NCBI RefSeq assembly: GCF_001544075.1 | Contig: NZ_BCNT01000004.1 | Location: 186,001 to 250,000 of the forward strand | Direction of reading: 5' to 3' | DNA: 64,000 nt | Origin: Comamonas terrae | GTDB lineage: Bacteria; Pseudomonadota; Gammaproteobacteria; Burkholderiales; Burkholderiaceae_C | Part shown: positions 17,318 to 26,128 of the stretch, piece by piece | Layout: each line of letters begins with the position of its first letter | How positions within the stretch are numbered: the stretch's first letter is position 1 | Translations under genes and position numbers: made by a program | Notes under the pieces: model-generated | The model's input: the letters and a program-made list of their open reading frames with translations, nothing else | What the model was told of the DNA's origin: nothing | The model's database searches: none

Positions 17318-18328
17318 CTACTGGGCGCTGATGCCCTTGTCGTTGGCGATCTTGCTCCAGCGCGCGAAGTCGCCGGCCAGGCGTGCCTTCATCGCGGCGC
17401 TGTCCTGGTAGCGGGCAATGGCGCCGGCGGCCAGCATCTTCTGTTGCAGCGCCGGATCGGCCAGCACCACCTTCAGTTCCTTGTTCAGGCGGTCCACCAC
17501 GGCCTGCGGCGTACCCAGCGGAGCCACGAGGCCGCCCCAGGTGTCGGCGTCAAAGCCCGGGAAGCCCTGCTCGGCCACCGATTTCACGCCGGGCAGCAAC
17601 TGCTTGGCCTGGTTGGAGCTCACCGCGATCGCGCGCAGCTTGCCGGCCTGGATATGCGGCAGCGCGGCCACCACGTCGGCAAACATCACGGGAATCTGGC
17701 CGCCGATCAGGTCGGTCACCGCGGGCGCGCTGCCGCGGTAGGCCACGTGCTGCATGTCGAAGCCGCCCAGGTCCTTGAGCTGCTCCATCGACAGGTGGCC
17801 GAAGCTGCCGGTGCCCGAGCTGGTGTAGTTCAGCGAGGGCTGGGCCTTCTTGGCATGGGCGATCAGGCCGGGCAGGTCCTTCACGTCGGGCAGCACGCGC
17901 GGATTGACGATGATGGCCATCGGCAGGTCGTACACCGTGGCCACGGGCAGGAAGTCCTTGCGCACGTCGTACAGATTGTTCTTGAACAGCACGGGCGCGA
18001 GCAGCGCCGGCATGCCGAACATGGACAGCGTGTAGCCGTCGGGGGCCGACTTGATGAAGCTGGCCGTGCCGATCGATCCCGAAGCGCCCGCGCGGTTCTC
18101 GATGATCACGTTCTGCCCCAGGCGCTCGGACAGGCTTTGGGCCACCAGGCGGGCCGCGGTATCGGTGGGGCCGCCGGGCGGGAAGGCCACGACCATCTTG
18201 ACCAGCTTGTCCGGCCACGGGCCGGCCGCCTGGGCCGGGGGCAGGAGGCCGGCGGCGAGGCTGGCGCAGCAGGCCGCCAGCGCGGTGCGGCGGGACATGC
18301 GGGAGGTGCGGGGGAAATTGCTTTGCAT
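17318..18328 (-). CDS. Bug-family (TctC-like) periplasmic receptor 1
   Basis: A 336-residue periplasmic solute-binding protein of the tripartite tricarboxylate transporter (Bug) family. The N-terminus carries a twin-Arg-like leader (MSRRTALAACC) and a hydrophobic stretch ending AQAAG. VVAFPPGGPTDTAARLVA and IENRAGASGSIG are the two ligand-contact loops of the family, and HVAYRGSAPAVTDLIGGQ is the third conserved block. Ligands are usually carboxylates; this one is unknown. No TctA/TctB membrane genes are in the window. It lies 37 bp downstream of the CoA-transferase gene on the same strand, suggesting one transcript. Confidence 0.92.
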   Translation of the reverse strand: MQSNFPRTSRMSRRTALAACCASLAAGLLPPAQAAGPWPDKLVKMVVAFPPGGPTDTAARLVAQSLSERLGQNVIIENRAGASGSIGTASFIKSAPDGYTLSMFGMPALLAPVLFKNNLYDVRKDFLPVATVYDLPMAIIVNPRVLPDVKDLPGLIAHAKKAQPSLNYTSSGTGSFGHLSMEQLKDLGGFDMQHVAYRGSAPAVTDLIGGQIPVMFADVVAALPHIQAGKLRAIAVSSNQAKQLLPGVKSVAEQGFPGFDADTWGGLVAPLGTPQAVVDRLNKELKVVLADPALQQKMLAAGAIARYQDSAAMKARLAGDFARWSKIANDKGISAQ

Positions 18329-18365
18329 GGTTGTCTCCTGAAAGCTGATGATGAAAACGGTGCGG

Positions 18366-19574
18366 TCAGACCACCTGCCGGGCGCGCAGCGCGGCCACGG
18401 CCCCGGGCGCCAGGCCCAGCAGCTCGCCCAGCACCTCGTCGGTGTGCTGGCCCAGATGCGGAGGCGGGCGGCGCACGGGCAGGCGCTGGCCGTCCATGGC
18501 GTAGGGCGGCGCGAGCACGGACAGGGGGCCGGCTTCGCTGTCGTCGAAGTGGTGCAGCAGGCCGGCTTCGCGCGTGCGCTCGGAGGTCAGCGCCTCCAGC
18601 AGTCCGAACACTTCGCCGCAGGGAATCTGCGCGGCGCGCAGCTTCTCCAGCAGCTCGGCGCGCGTGCGCCGGCGCAGTTCGGCCTCGATCAGCGGCATCA
18701 GTTCGGCGCGGTGGGCCGAGCGCGCCACATTGGTCGCAAAGCGTTCGTCCGCCGCCCATTCGGGCCTGGCTATCACCTCGGAGCAAAAGCGCGCGAACTG
18801 GCCGTTGTTGCCCACGGTGATGACCAGCGGTCCGTCGGCCGCCTCGAACACGCCGTAGGGCACGATGGACGGATGGGCGTTGCCGAACTTGGGCGGATCG
18901 CCGTCCTTGAGCAGCGCCTCCATGCCGTAGTAGCTGGTGATCATCAGGCCGCAGTCGTACAGCGCCATCTGCACATGGCGGCCCCTGCCGGTGCGCTCGC
19001 GCTCCAGCAGCGCCGCCAGGATGGCCTGGGCCGAATACATGCCGGTGAACATGTCCACGGCCGCGACGCCGAACTTCAGCGGGCCCTGGCCGGCCTCGCC
19101 GTTCATGGCCATGATGCCGGACTCGCCCTGCACCACGAGGTCGTAGCCGGGGCGCTGCGCCTCGCTGCCGCCGCGGCCGTAGCCCGAGATGGAGCAGTAC
19201 ACCAGGCGCGGGTTCAGGGCCGAGAGCTGCTCGTAGCCCAGGCCCAGCTTCTCGGCGCCGCCCACCTTGAAGTTCTGCACCACCACGTCGCATTGCGCGG
19301 CCAGCTCGCGGGCCAGTTGCAGGCCGGCCTCGGACTGCAGGTCCAGCGTGATGGAGCGCTTGTTGCGGTTGGCGCTGTTGAAGTAGGAGGTGTTGCGCGA
19401 GCCCACGCGCACGCCCCAGTCGCGCGTGTCGTCGCCGCGCGCCGGATGCTCGACCTTGATCACGTCGGCGCCGAAGTCGGCCAGCGCCATGGCGCACATG
19501 GGGCCGGCCAGCACGCGGGACAGGTCCAGCACGCGGATGCCGGACAGCGGTTGGAGGGGAGAGGAGTTGTTCAT
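18366..19574 (-). CDS. CaiB/BaiF family CoA transferase
   Basis: A 402-residue class III CoA transferase. The N-terminal block LSGIRVLDLSRVLAGPMCAM and VIKVEHPARGDDTR are family signatures, and the aspartate expected to carry the CoA ester lies in the region YDLVVQGESGIM. It would move CoA between carboxylic acids, activating an incoming acid. It is divergent from a LysR gene and is followed by a Bug receptor gene, so uptake and activation of one carboxylate is a fair guess. The start MNNSSPLQ has GGAG upstream. Confidence 0.92.
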   Translation of the reverse strand: MNNSSPLQPLSGIRVLDLSRVLAGPMCAMALADFGADVIKVEHPARGDDTRDWGVRVGSRNTSYFNSANRNKRSITLDLQSEAGLQLARELAAQCDVVVQNFKVGGAEKLGLGYEQLSALNPRLVYCSISGYGRGGSEAQRPGYDLVVQGESGIMAMNGEAGQGPLKFGVAAVDMFTGMYSAQAILAALLERERTGRGRHVQMALYDCGLMITSYYGMEALLKDGDPPKFGNAHPSIVPYGVFEAADGPLVITVGNNGQFARFCSEVIARPEWAADERFATNVARSAHRAELMPLIEAELRRRTRAELLEKLRAAQIPCGEVFGLLEALTSERTREAGLLHHFDDSEAGPLSVLAPPYAMDGQRLPVRRPPPHLGQHTDEVLGELLGLAPGAVAALRARQVV

Positions 19575-19646
19575 GCCTGCCTGTCTTGCCGCCTGGGGAA
19601 CGGCGGCAGCAATATCCAGGCGCTGATTGTCGATATGTTTAATTAA

Positions 19647-19695
19647 TTTGACAATTGTGCTGATAATTGAAATGTATGTTGACAGAGATTTGACA
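19647..19695. promoter_or_regulatory. Divergent control region of the CoA-transferase and LysR genes
   Basis: This AT-rich stretch stands out in GC-rich surroundings. It holds CAATT-N8-AATTG (19652-19669), a palindrome near the size bound by LysR regulators, and three direct copies of TTGACA at 19648, 19679 and 19690. The last copy directly precedes the LysR start codon. Autoregulation together with activation of the CoA-transferase unit is the expected arrangement. Confidence 0.5.
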
Positions 19696-20595
19696 ATGGA
19701 TGTGAATGCATTGGGCCTGCTGGTGGAGATCATCGATGCCGGCAACCTGAGCCGGGCCGCGGCCCGCCTGGGCATGAGCCGCGCCAACGTGAGCCACCGC
19801 CTGAGCCAGTTCGAGCGCGAGCTGGGCCAGCAGCTGCTGCGGCGCACCACGCGCCAGATCGAACCCACGGAGCTGGGCCGGCGCCTGTACGAGCACGGCC
19901 GCAGCATCCGCCACGAGCTGCAGGCCGCCGACGAATCGGTGGCCGCGCTGGGCCAGGCGCTGCAGGGCCGCGTGCGCCTGAGCGTGCCCAACGGCTACGG
20001 CCAGCTGGCCATGGCCGGCTGGCTGACCGACTTCATGCGGCGCTATCCCGGCATTGCGCTGGAGGTGATCTTCGACAACACCGTCGAGGACCTGATGGAA
20101 GGCCGCGTGGACTGCGCTGTGCGCGTGATGAACGACCCGCCCGAGCACTTGGTCGCGCGGCACCTGGGGCCGGTGCAGTACGTGGCCTGCGCCACGCCCG
20201 CCTGCGTTGCGCAGTGGGGCCGGCCGCAGACGCTGCAGGAGCTGCTGCGCCGGCCGTTGATCGCCTCGGGCCTGACCGAGCAGAAGCTGCGCATGGCCGG
20301 CCTGCAGCCGCTGGCCAAGGGCGATGCGGCGCTGCCCATGCGCCTGGTCTCGCCCAATTTCCACTTCCTGCGCGAGGCGCTGCTGCAGGGGCTGGGCATG
20401 GGCATCGTGCCCGACTACATGGTCAGCGAATCCATTGCCTCGGGTGCGCTGCAGGAGCTGGTGCTGCCGGCCGGCAGCCTGGACTTCCTGGCCACGCACA
20501 AGTATCTGCTGTACATGCCCACGCGTTTCCAGACCCGCGCCATCCGGACGTTGATCGACTTCGTGCACACGCGGGCGCTGGAGGATGCCGCCTGA
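19696..20595 (+). CDS. LysR-family transcriptional regulator 1
   Basis: A 299-residue regulator. The winged helix-turn-helix at residues 5-63 (NLSRAAARLGMSRANVSHRL and then RTTRQIEPTELGRRLYEH) is followed by the effector domain with VRLSVPNGYGQLAM and the C-terminal LGMGIVPDYMV. It belongs to the group that regulates adjacent catabolic genes. The divergent CoA-transferase/Bug unit is the probable target, and the downstream aldolase gene may be another. The ATG at 19696 is chosen because the HTH starts right after it. Confidence 0.93.
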   Translation: MDVNALGLLVEIIDAGNLSRAAARLGMSRANVSHRLSQFERELGQQLLRRTTRQIEPTELGRRLYEHGRSIRHELQAADESVAALGQALQGRVRLSVPNGYGQLAMAGWLTDFMRRYPGIALEVIFDNTVEDLMEGRVDCAVRVMNDPPEHLVARHLGPVQYVACATPACVAQWGRPQTLQELLRRPLIASGLTEQKLRMAGLQPLAKGDAALPMRLVSPNFHFLREALLQGLGMGIVPDYMVSESIASGALQELVLPAGSLDFLATHKYLLYMPTRFQTRAIRTLIDFVHTRALEDAA

Positions 20596-20597
20596 CA

Positions 20598-20660
20598 TGG
20601 CACTCCGAAAACAGGAGCTTGTGGCGCTTTCCTGTCGGACATCTCACGTTGGAAAGAGCC
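20598..20660. repeat. R1 dispersed hairpin repeat, copy 2
   Basis: The segment contains CTCCGAAAACAGGAGC followed by TTGTGGCGCTTTCC, close to the copy at about 44161 (CTCCAGAAAATGGAGC, then GCGTGGCGCTTTCC). It begins 2 bp after the LysR stop codon. The remainder of the gap to 20787 shows no gene. Confidence 0.5.
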
Positions 20661-20787
20661 TGCAATCGTCCATGGTCGGGCGCTGGCAGCTCACTTTTCA
20701 GGTAGAGCGCTGTCATCTGCCGAACAGTCCCGATGCGCGCGGCTGGCTACAGTGCCAGCATTACGGCAAACACCACAGGAGACACCC

Positions 20788-21567
20788 ATGAGCCAACCCC
20801 TGCCGGCCTCGGCCGACCTTCCCAGCGTGCAGCATCTGGTCAGCCCCGAGGAGTGGCAGCTGCGCGTCGATCTGGCCGCCTGCTACCGGCTGGTGGCCCA
20901 GTATGGCTGGAGCGACCTGGTCTTCACCCACATCAGCGCGCGCCTGCCCGGGCCCGAGCATCACTTCCTCATCAACCCCTACGGGCTGATGTTCGACGAG
21001 ATCACGGCCTCGTCGCTGGTCAAGGTGGACATGCAGTGCAACAAGCTCATGGACTCGCCGTTTCCGGTCAATCCCGCGGGCTTCGTCATCCACAGCGCCG
21101 TGCACGAGGCGCGCGAGGACGTGCAGTGCGTGCTGCACACGCATACGCGCGCCGGCGTGGCCGTGAGCGCGCAGAAGAACGGGGTGCTGCCCATCAGCCA
21201 GCAGAGCACCTTCGTGCTGGCCTCGCTGGCCTATCACGACTATGAAGGGGTGGCCTTCCGCCCCGACGAGAAGCCGCGCCTGCAGGCCGATCTGGGGGCT
21301 GCCAACTTTCTCATGCTGCGCAACCACGGGTTGCTGACCTGCGGACCCACGATCGCCGATGCCTTCCTGGCCATGTACACCTTCGAGGCGGCCTGCAAGA
21401 TCCAGATCGATGCGCAGGCCGGTGGCGAGCTCACCGAGGTCGATCCGCGCATCGTGCAGGGCGTGGCCGAGGCCATGAAGGTGCAGACCGGCGGCCTGGG
21501 CGGCCAGTTCGTCTGGCCGGCGCTGCTCAGAAGGCTGGACCGCACCGATCCCGGCTACCGCCGCTGA
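20788..21567 (+). CDS. Class II aldolase/adducin family protein
   Basis: A 259-residue zinc-dependent aldolase-like protein. The zinc histidines are visible in HTHTRAGVAV (His-X-His) and in the later NHGLLTCG block; the first domain has GWSDLVFTHISARLPG. Class II aldolases cleave or decarboxylate sugar-like or hydroxy-acid substrates; the substrate is not evident. The start MSQPLPAS has AGGAGA 8 bp upstream. It is converging with a GlcD-type oxidase gene across a shared terminator, and the LysR and CoA-transferase genes upstream hint at a hydroxy-acid catabolic group. Confidence 0.88.
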   Translation: MSQPLPASADLPSVQHLVSPEEWQLRVDLAACYRLVAQYGWSDLVFTHISARLPGPEHHFLINPYGLMFDEITASSLVKVDMQCNKLMDSPFPVNPAGFVIHSAVHEAREDVQCVLHTHTRAGVAVSAQKNGVLPISQQSTFVLASLAYHDYEGVAFRPDEKPRLQADLGAANFLMLRNHGLLTCGPTIADAFLAMYTFEAACKIQIDAQAGGELTEVDPRIVQGVAEAMKVQTGGLGGQFVWPALLRRLDRTDPGYRR

Positions 21568-21580
21568 CCACGCACGCAGA

Positions 21581-21611
21581 AAAAAAGGGCCTGGATTCCA
21601 GGCCCTTTTTG
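21581..21611. terminator. Bidirectional terminator between aldolase and FAD-oxidase genes
   Basis: GGGCCTGG-ATT-CCAGGCCC is flanked by six or more A and five T, suiting both converging genes. Confidence 0.9.
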
Positions 21612-21635
21612 CTTGGCGGATGGACCACGCAGCGT

Positions 21636-23063
21636 TTACTGCAGCGCGAAGATCTTGCCGGGATTGAGGATGTTGCGCGGGTCCAGCGCCTGCTTGATGG
21701 CGCGCATCATCTGCACGGCGCCGTCGCCGGCCTCCTCGCGCAGAAAACCCTGCTTGTGGATGCCCACGCCATGCTCGCCCGTGCAGGTGCCCCCCAGCGC
21801 GATGGCGCGCTGCACGAGCTGGCTGTTGAGCTGCTCGGCGCGCGTGCGCTCGTCCTCGCTGTCGGGGTCGATCAGGTAGCCGAAGTGGAAGTTGCCGTCG
21901 CCCACGTGGCCGACGAGGAAGTAGGGGATGCCGCTGGCATCGGCCTCGGTCACGCAGTCCAGCAGCGCATCGGCCAGGCGGCTGATGGGCACGCAGGCAT
22001 CGGTGGTGATGCAGCGGCAACCGGGGCGGCTGGCGACGGCCGCGAAATAGGCGTTGTGGCGGGCCGTGAACAGGCGCGTGCGGTCCTCGGGGCGTTCGGC
22101 CCATTCGAAGGCATTGCCGCCGAATTCGCCCGCGATCTCCTGCACCATCTCGGCCTGTTCCTTCACGCCCGTGGGCGAGCCGTGGAACTCCATGAGCAGC
22201 ATGGGCTCCTCGCGCAGCTCGAGCTTGCTGTAGGCATTGACCATGCGCACCGAGTTCACGTCGATCAGTTCCACGCGCGCGATCGGCACGCCGACCTGGA
22301 TGGTCTGGATCACCGTGCGCACGGCGGCCTCGATGCTCGGGAACGAGCAGACCGCGGCCGACACGGCCTCGGGCAGCGGATACAGGCGCACCGTGATCTC
22401 CGTGAAGATGCCCAGCGTGCCCTCGCTGCCCACCATCAGGCGCGTGAGGTCGTAGCCGGCCGCGCTTTTCTTGGCGCGGTTGCCGGTGCGGATCACCTCG
22501 CCGCTGGCCGTCACCACTTCCAGCGACAGCACGTTCTCGCGCATGGTGCCGTAGCGCACGGCATTGGTGCCGCTGGCGCGCGTGGAGGCCATGCCGCCTA
22601 TCGAGGCATCGGCGCCCGGATCGATGGGGAAGAAGAAGCCCGTGTCCTTGATCGCGTCGTTGAGCTGCTTGCGCGTGATGCCGGGCTGCACGGTCACCGT
22701 GAGGTCCTCGGTGTTCACCGAGAGGATGCGGTTCATGCGGCTCACGTCGATGCTGATGCCGCCTTCCACGGCCAGCAGATGGCCTTCGAGCGAGGAGCCT
22801 GCGCCATACGGGATCACCGGCACGCCATGTCGGGCGCACAGCCGCACGGCATCCTGCACGTCCTGCGTGCTTTCGGCAAACACCACGGCAGCCGGCGGCG
22901 GCGCGGCGATCGCGCCCTCGTCGCGGCCATGCTGCTCGCGCACGGCCAGGGCCGTGGAGCACTGGCTGCCAAAGCGCGCCGCCAGCGCTTGCACAAAGGC
23001 TTCGGGAACGGGACGCTGCACGAATTCGGGATGCAGCAGGGAGGTGGCAACAGGGGCGTTCAT
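21636..23063 (-). CDS. FAD-linked oxidase, GlcD / D-lactate dehydrogenase type
   Basis: A 475-residue flavoprotein of the VAO family. IPYGAGSSLEGHLLAVEGGI and DPGADASIGGMASTRASG form the FAD pyrophosphate-binding domain. The C-terminal part holds VGHVGDGNFHF and TCTGEHGVGIHKQGF, the metal/substrate-contact blocks of D-2-hydroxyacid dehydrogenases. It would oxidise a D-2-hydroxy acid such as lactate or glycolate and pass electrons to the respiratory chain. It resembles single-subunit D-lactate dehydrogenases; glcE and glcF are absent. The start MNAPVATS is supported by GGAGAG upstream. Confidence 0.92.
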   Translation of the reverse strand: MNAPVATSLLHPEFVQRPVPEAFVQALAARFGSQCSTALAVREQHGRDEGAIAAPPPAAVVFAESTQDVQDAVRLCARHGVPVIPYGAGSSLEGHLLAVEGGISIDVSRMNRILSVNTEDLTVTVQPGITRKQLNDAIKDTGFFFPIDPGADASIGGMASTRASGTNAVRYGTMRENVLSLEVVTASGEVIRTGNRAKKSAAGYDLTRLMVGSEGTLGIFTEITVRLYPLPEAVSAAVCSFPSIEAAVRTVIQTIQVGVPIARVELIDVNSVRMVNAYSKLELREEPMLLMEFHGSPTGVKEQAEMVQEIAGEFGGNAFEWAERPEDRTRLFTARHNAYFAAVASRPGCRCITTDACVPISRLADALLDCVTEADASGIPYFLVGHVGDGNFHFGYLIDPDSEDERTRAEQLNSQLVQRAIALGGTCTGEHGVGIHKQGFLREEAGDGAVQMMRAIKQALDPRNILNPGKIFALQ

Positions 23064-23346
23064 CGGGTCTCTCCAGGGAACTTCAAAGAATACCACCGGC
23101 ACCTGCGGCAGCGGCCCTGCGGGCAGTGCCCATCGGCGATGCGCGCGCTCGCCTGCGCCGCGCACGCAAGGCCCACCCGATCGGGTGCAAAGCCGCGCCA
23201 GCCATAGATTTCTTCGCAGATAGCAAATGAAAAATAACCGTTTAGTTTTTGCCTGCCTTGCTTTTACATTGCGCTGAAACGGCCGCCGGCATGCAGGGAG
23301 CATGCCGCCGCGCCGGCTCATGCAGAAAGAAGAAAGGGAACTGGGA

Positions 23347-24348
23347 ATGGCCGACATCAGCCGCAGGGCGCTGCTACGCATGGGGGGCGGCGTGGCCGCC
23401 ATGCCGCTGCTGGGAGCCACCGGCCCGTGCGCGCTGGCCGCGGCACCGGCGGCCTGGCCGGCTAGGCCCATACGGCTGGTGGTGACCTTTCCTCCGGGCG
23501 GCTCCAGCGACATCGTGGCGCGCCTGATCGCGCCGCTGCTCAGCGAGCAGCTGGGCCAGTCCGTGGTCATCGACAACAAGCCCGGTGCGGGCTCGTCCAT
23601 CGGTGCGCAGCTGGTGGCGCAAAGTCCCAATGACGGCTACACGCTGCTGGTCTCGAATTCCGCCGCGCTGTCGATCGCGCCGTCGCTGCTCGAAAAGCGC
23701 AGCTACGACCCGCTGGCCAGCTTCGAGCATCTGGCCTATGTCGGCGCGGTGCCCACGGTATTCGCGCTGCACCCTTCGGTGCCGGCCGGCAACATCCGCG
23801 AACTGGCCGCCTGGATACGCGCCAGCGACAGTCCCGTGCCCTTCGGCAGCGGTGGAGCCGCATCGGTGGGGCATCTGGTGGGCGAGCAGTTCGCGCAGGA
23901 ACTGGGCCTGCGCATGGAGCATGTGCCGTATCGCGGCGCGGGCCCGATGCGGGCCGATCTGCTGGGCGGCCAGATCAAGATCGCCATCGATGCGCTGCCC
24001 CAGAACATCGCGCTGCAAAAGCAGGGGCGGGTCAAGCTGCTGGCCGTGACGTCGGCGCGCCGCGTGCCCCAGTCCCCGCAGACACCCAGCGTGGCCGAAC
24101 TCGGGTTCGGGCAGCTGGTTTCCGAGAACTATGTAGGCATCTCGGCACCGGCGGGCATTGCCCGCGAGCATGCGCAAAGGATTACCGAGGCCGTGCGCCA
24201 GGTCTGCCGCCGGCCCGAGGTCGCCCAGGCCCTGGAGGCCCAGGGCTTTGTGACGCAGGACATGGATGCCGCGGGCTTCACGCGCTTGGTCGCTGCACAG
24301 GCCAGCACCTGGGCCGCCGTGGCCAGGCGCACCGGCGCGACCCTGTAA
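23347..24348 (+). CDS. Bug-family (TctC-like) periplasmic receptor 2
   Basis: A 333-residue tripartite tricarboxylate transporter receptor. A twin-Arg-like leader (DISRRALLRMGGG) precedes a hydrophobic stretch ending near ALAAAPA, so export may use the Tat system. The ligand loops are VVTFPPGGSSDIVARLIA and IDNKPGAGSSIGAQLVA, with HVPYRGAGPMRADLLGGQ later. The ligand is unknown. The gap of 283 bp upstream has an AT-rich patch near 23230 but no promoter I can fix. A BMP-type gene follows 22 bp after the stop, suggesting one transcript. Confidence 0.9.
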   Translation: MADISRRALLRMGGGVAAMPLLGATGPCALAAAPAAWPARPIRLVVTFPPGGSSDIVARLIAPLLSEQLGQSVVIDNKPGAGSSIGAQLVAQSPNDGYTLLVSNSAALSIAPSLLEKRSYDPLASFEHLAYVGAVPTVFALHPSVPAGNIRELAAWIRASDSPVPFGSGGAASVGHLVGEQFAQELGLRMEHVPYRGAGPMRADLLGGQIKIAIDALPQNIALQKQGRVKLLAVTSARRVPQSPQTPSVAELGFGQLVSENYVGISAPAGIAREHAQRITEAVRQVCRRPEVAQALEAQGFVTQDMDAAGFTRLVAAQASTWAAVARRTGATL

Positions 24349-24370
24349 GCGTGTGGAAACGCTTGCGGAA

Positions 24371-25378
24371 ATGAACAAGACAACCGTTGAGAAGTACTCG
24401 AGTCAAGCAATGAGCAACCATCGCATTTCGCCCCGGCAGGCACGCTATGCCGTCGTGCTGTTCGGCCCCGAAGGACAGGGCAGCTTCAACGAATCCGGCC
24501 TGCTGGGCGCCCGCCGCGCGCAGGCCGCCGGCCATGCCGTGGACGTGCACTGGGTGGCCGCGCAGTCGGCCCGGGACCGCGCCGATGAAATGCAGCCCCT
24601 TTGCACGGGCGCCTACGACCTGGTCGTGGCGCACGGCGGCCAGGGCGACGGACCCGTGGACATTCTCGCTGCGCGGCATCCGCAGCAGGTCTTTGCGATC
24701 ACGCAGGGCAGCCTGGTGGCGGCCAATATCGCGCGCTACGAGGTGCTGCAGGAGCAATCGGCCTTTCTGGCCGGCGTGCTGGCCGCCAGCGTCAGCCGCA
24801 GCGGCGTGGCCGGGCATTTTTCGGGCGAGAAGGTGCCTCCGGGCCTGCGCGGGCGCGCGGCCTTCGCCCATGGTTTGTCGGCGGCCGGCTTTGGCGGGGA
24901 TTTCGTGACCCAGTTCTGCGGCCACCAGCACCGCCCGCAATGGGCCCGGGCCTGCGTGGAGGACATGGCCCGACAGACCGGCGTGGATGTGCTGTTCGCG
25001 ATGATCGACGGCGGCCGTCCCGGCGTGACGGAGGCCTGCCGGCGCCATGGCGTGGCGCAGATCGGCAATGTGCTGCCCTGGGTGCAGCGCGATCCCGGGG
25101 TCTTCATTGCCTCGGCCATCTGCGATTCCGGCGAGGCCGTCTTGCGTGCCATCGGCGACCATGCGCGGGGCGATCTGCCGCTGGGCGGATATCGCAGCTT
25201 CGGTCTGGAGGAGCCGTCCCTGGTCCGTCTGGACCTGGGCCCGCGCATCGATGCGCAAGCCCGTGTGGCGGTCGATGAATGGGCGCAGCGCCTGCTGCGC
25301 GGGGAGGTGGATATACGTTCCGTCTATACGGGGCCGGAATTTCCCCTGCCGGCCGGCGAAGCGGCCCTGGCTGCCTGA
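24371..25378 (+). CDS. BMP/PnrA-type substrate-binding domain protein without a visible signal peptide
   Basis: About 335 residues of the basic membrane protein (BMP/Med/PnrA) fold. The signs are LFGPEGQGSFNESGLLGARR, YDLVVAHGGQGDGPV, FAITQGSLVAANIARYEVLQ and AFLAGVLAASVS. Members usually bind nucleosides in the periplasm for ABC uptake. Neither candidate start (24371, or 24410 at MSNHRISP) gives a signal peptide or lipobox, so the protein is predicted cytosolic, closer to the regulator-like BMP proteins. No nucleoside transporter genes are nearby. It follows a Bug receptor gene in the same direction. Confidence 0.72.
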   Translation: MNKTTVEKYSSQAMSNHRISPRQARYAVVLFGPEGQGSFNESGLLGARRAQAAGHAVDVHWVAAQSARDRADEMQPLCTGAYDLVVAHGGQGDGPVDILAARHPQQVFAITQGSLVAANIARYEVLQEQSAFLAGVLAASVSRSGVAGHFSGEKVPPGLRGRAAFAHGLSAAGFGGDFVTQFCGHQHRPQWARACVEDMARQTGVDVLFAMIDGGRPGVTEACRRHGVAQIGNVLPWVQRDPGVFIASAICDSGEAVLRAIGDHARGDLPLGGYRSFGLEEPSLVRLDLGPRIDAQARVAVDEWAQRLLRGEVDIRSVYTGPEFPLPAGEAALAA

Positions 25379-25458
25379 GGCGGTTTCAGTCGGTACGCAA
25401 GGGCCCGTGGAACCTGGCTTTGCGCCAAGGGGGTGCGGGCCGGCCGCATGCTCCCTGC

Positions 25459-25486
25459 ACGGCGCACGGCGCACGGCGCATGGCGC
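25459..25486. repeat. Short tandem repeat, 7-bp unit
   Basis: Three exact ACGGCGC units are followed by ATGGCGC, just downstream of the EF-hand gene stop codon. No function is evident. Confidence 0.6.
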
Positions 25487-25487
25487 C

Positions 25488-25859
25488 TCAGGGCGCCTTC
25501 TGTACGCCCTTGTTGAACTCGGCCAGCGAAAGCTGGCCGTTCCCGTCGGCATCCATCTCCTCGAAGCGTTGCGAGACCGCCGGCAGCTGCCGCGCCTCTT
25601 CGGCGCTGAGCTGGCCGTCGCGGTTGGCATCGGCGCGCTGGAAGGCGGTCAGGGCGCTGTTGCCGGCGGCGCCTGGCGCCGGCGCATGCTGCACGCCCGT
25701 GGCGGCGCCGGACGCCACCAGCTGTGCGCGCTCATGGCTCTGATGGGCGGCATTCTGGGCCAGCACGGCTCCGGTCGATCCAAAGGTGAGGGCAGAGAAC
25801 AGCACCACGCTGAGCACCTCGAACGACGAGATATTGCAGTTGAGCATGGTCTTTTTCAT
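25488..25859 (-). CDS. Small exported EF-hand protein
   Basis: A 123-residue protein. A hydrophobic segment (VLSVVLFSALTFGSTGAVLA) after a short basic start looks like a signal peptide with cleavage near VLAQN. Two EF-hand calcium loops close the protein: DANRDGQLSAEE and DADGNGQLSLAE, each with the expected acidic positions and central Gly. It is likely a periplasmic calcium-binding protein of unknown partner. Only an R3 repeat lies directly upstream of the start, so its expression signals are unclear. Confidence 0.8.
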   Translation of the reverse strand: MKKTMLNCNISSFEVLSVVLFSALTFGSTGAVLAQNAAHQSHERAQLVASGAATGVQHAPAPGAAGNSALTAFQRADANRDGQLSAEEARQLPAVSQRFEEMDADGNGQLSLAEFNKGVQKAP

Positions 25860-25860
25860 C

Positions 25861-25937
25861 GCCGGGCCGTCCCAAGATGAAAAGCACCCCTCCCGGAGGG
25901 GCAGCGACCACACGGCAGTGGGGAGCGGGGGGTGTCA
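25861..25937. repeat. R3 dispersed repeat, copy 1 (upstream of the EF-hand gene)
   Basis: It starts GCCGGGCCGTCCCAAG, has a CCCTCCCGGAGGGG hairpin, then GCAGCGACCACACG and CAGTGGGGAGCG. The copy at 61381 shares the first 16 bases exactly and the same later blocks. It begins one base before the EF-hand start codon, reading away from it. The rest of the gap to 26128 shows no gene. Confidence 0.7.
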
Positions 25938-26128
25938 TTTTTCATGCCGGTTCATTCCTTCGCTAGTCAAACACAGGCCCGTATTGCAGCGCAGGCGCCC
26001 TGTGCGGGCCAGCTTTTTTGCCGGCTGTTGCCCTGGACTACATTTGCCTGCGAGTTGTAACCGCTGCCTGCGCAAGGCGTTCGTGTCCGATCACAATCGG
26101 GTGCAGAGCAATACGCAAGGAATACACC

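Noticed and set aside
25938-26128. Cobalamin riboswitch upstream of the adenosyltransferase gene
   Set aside because: I could not find the B12-box words or the expected multi-helix length in this gap.
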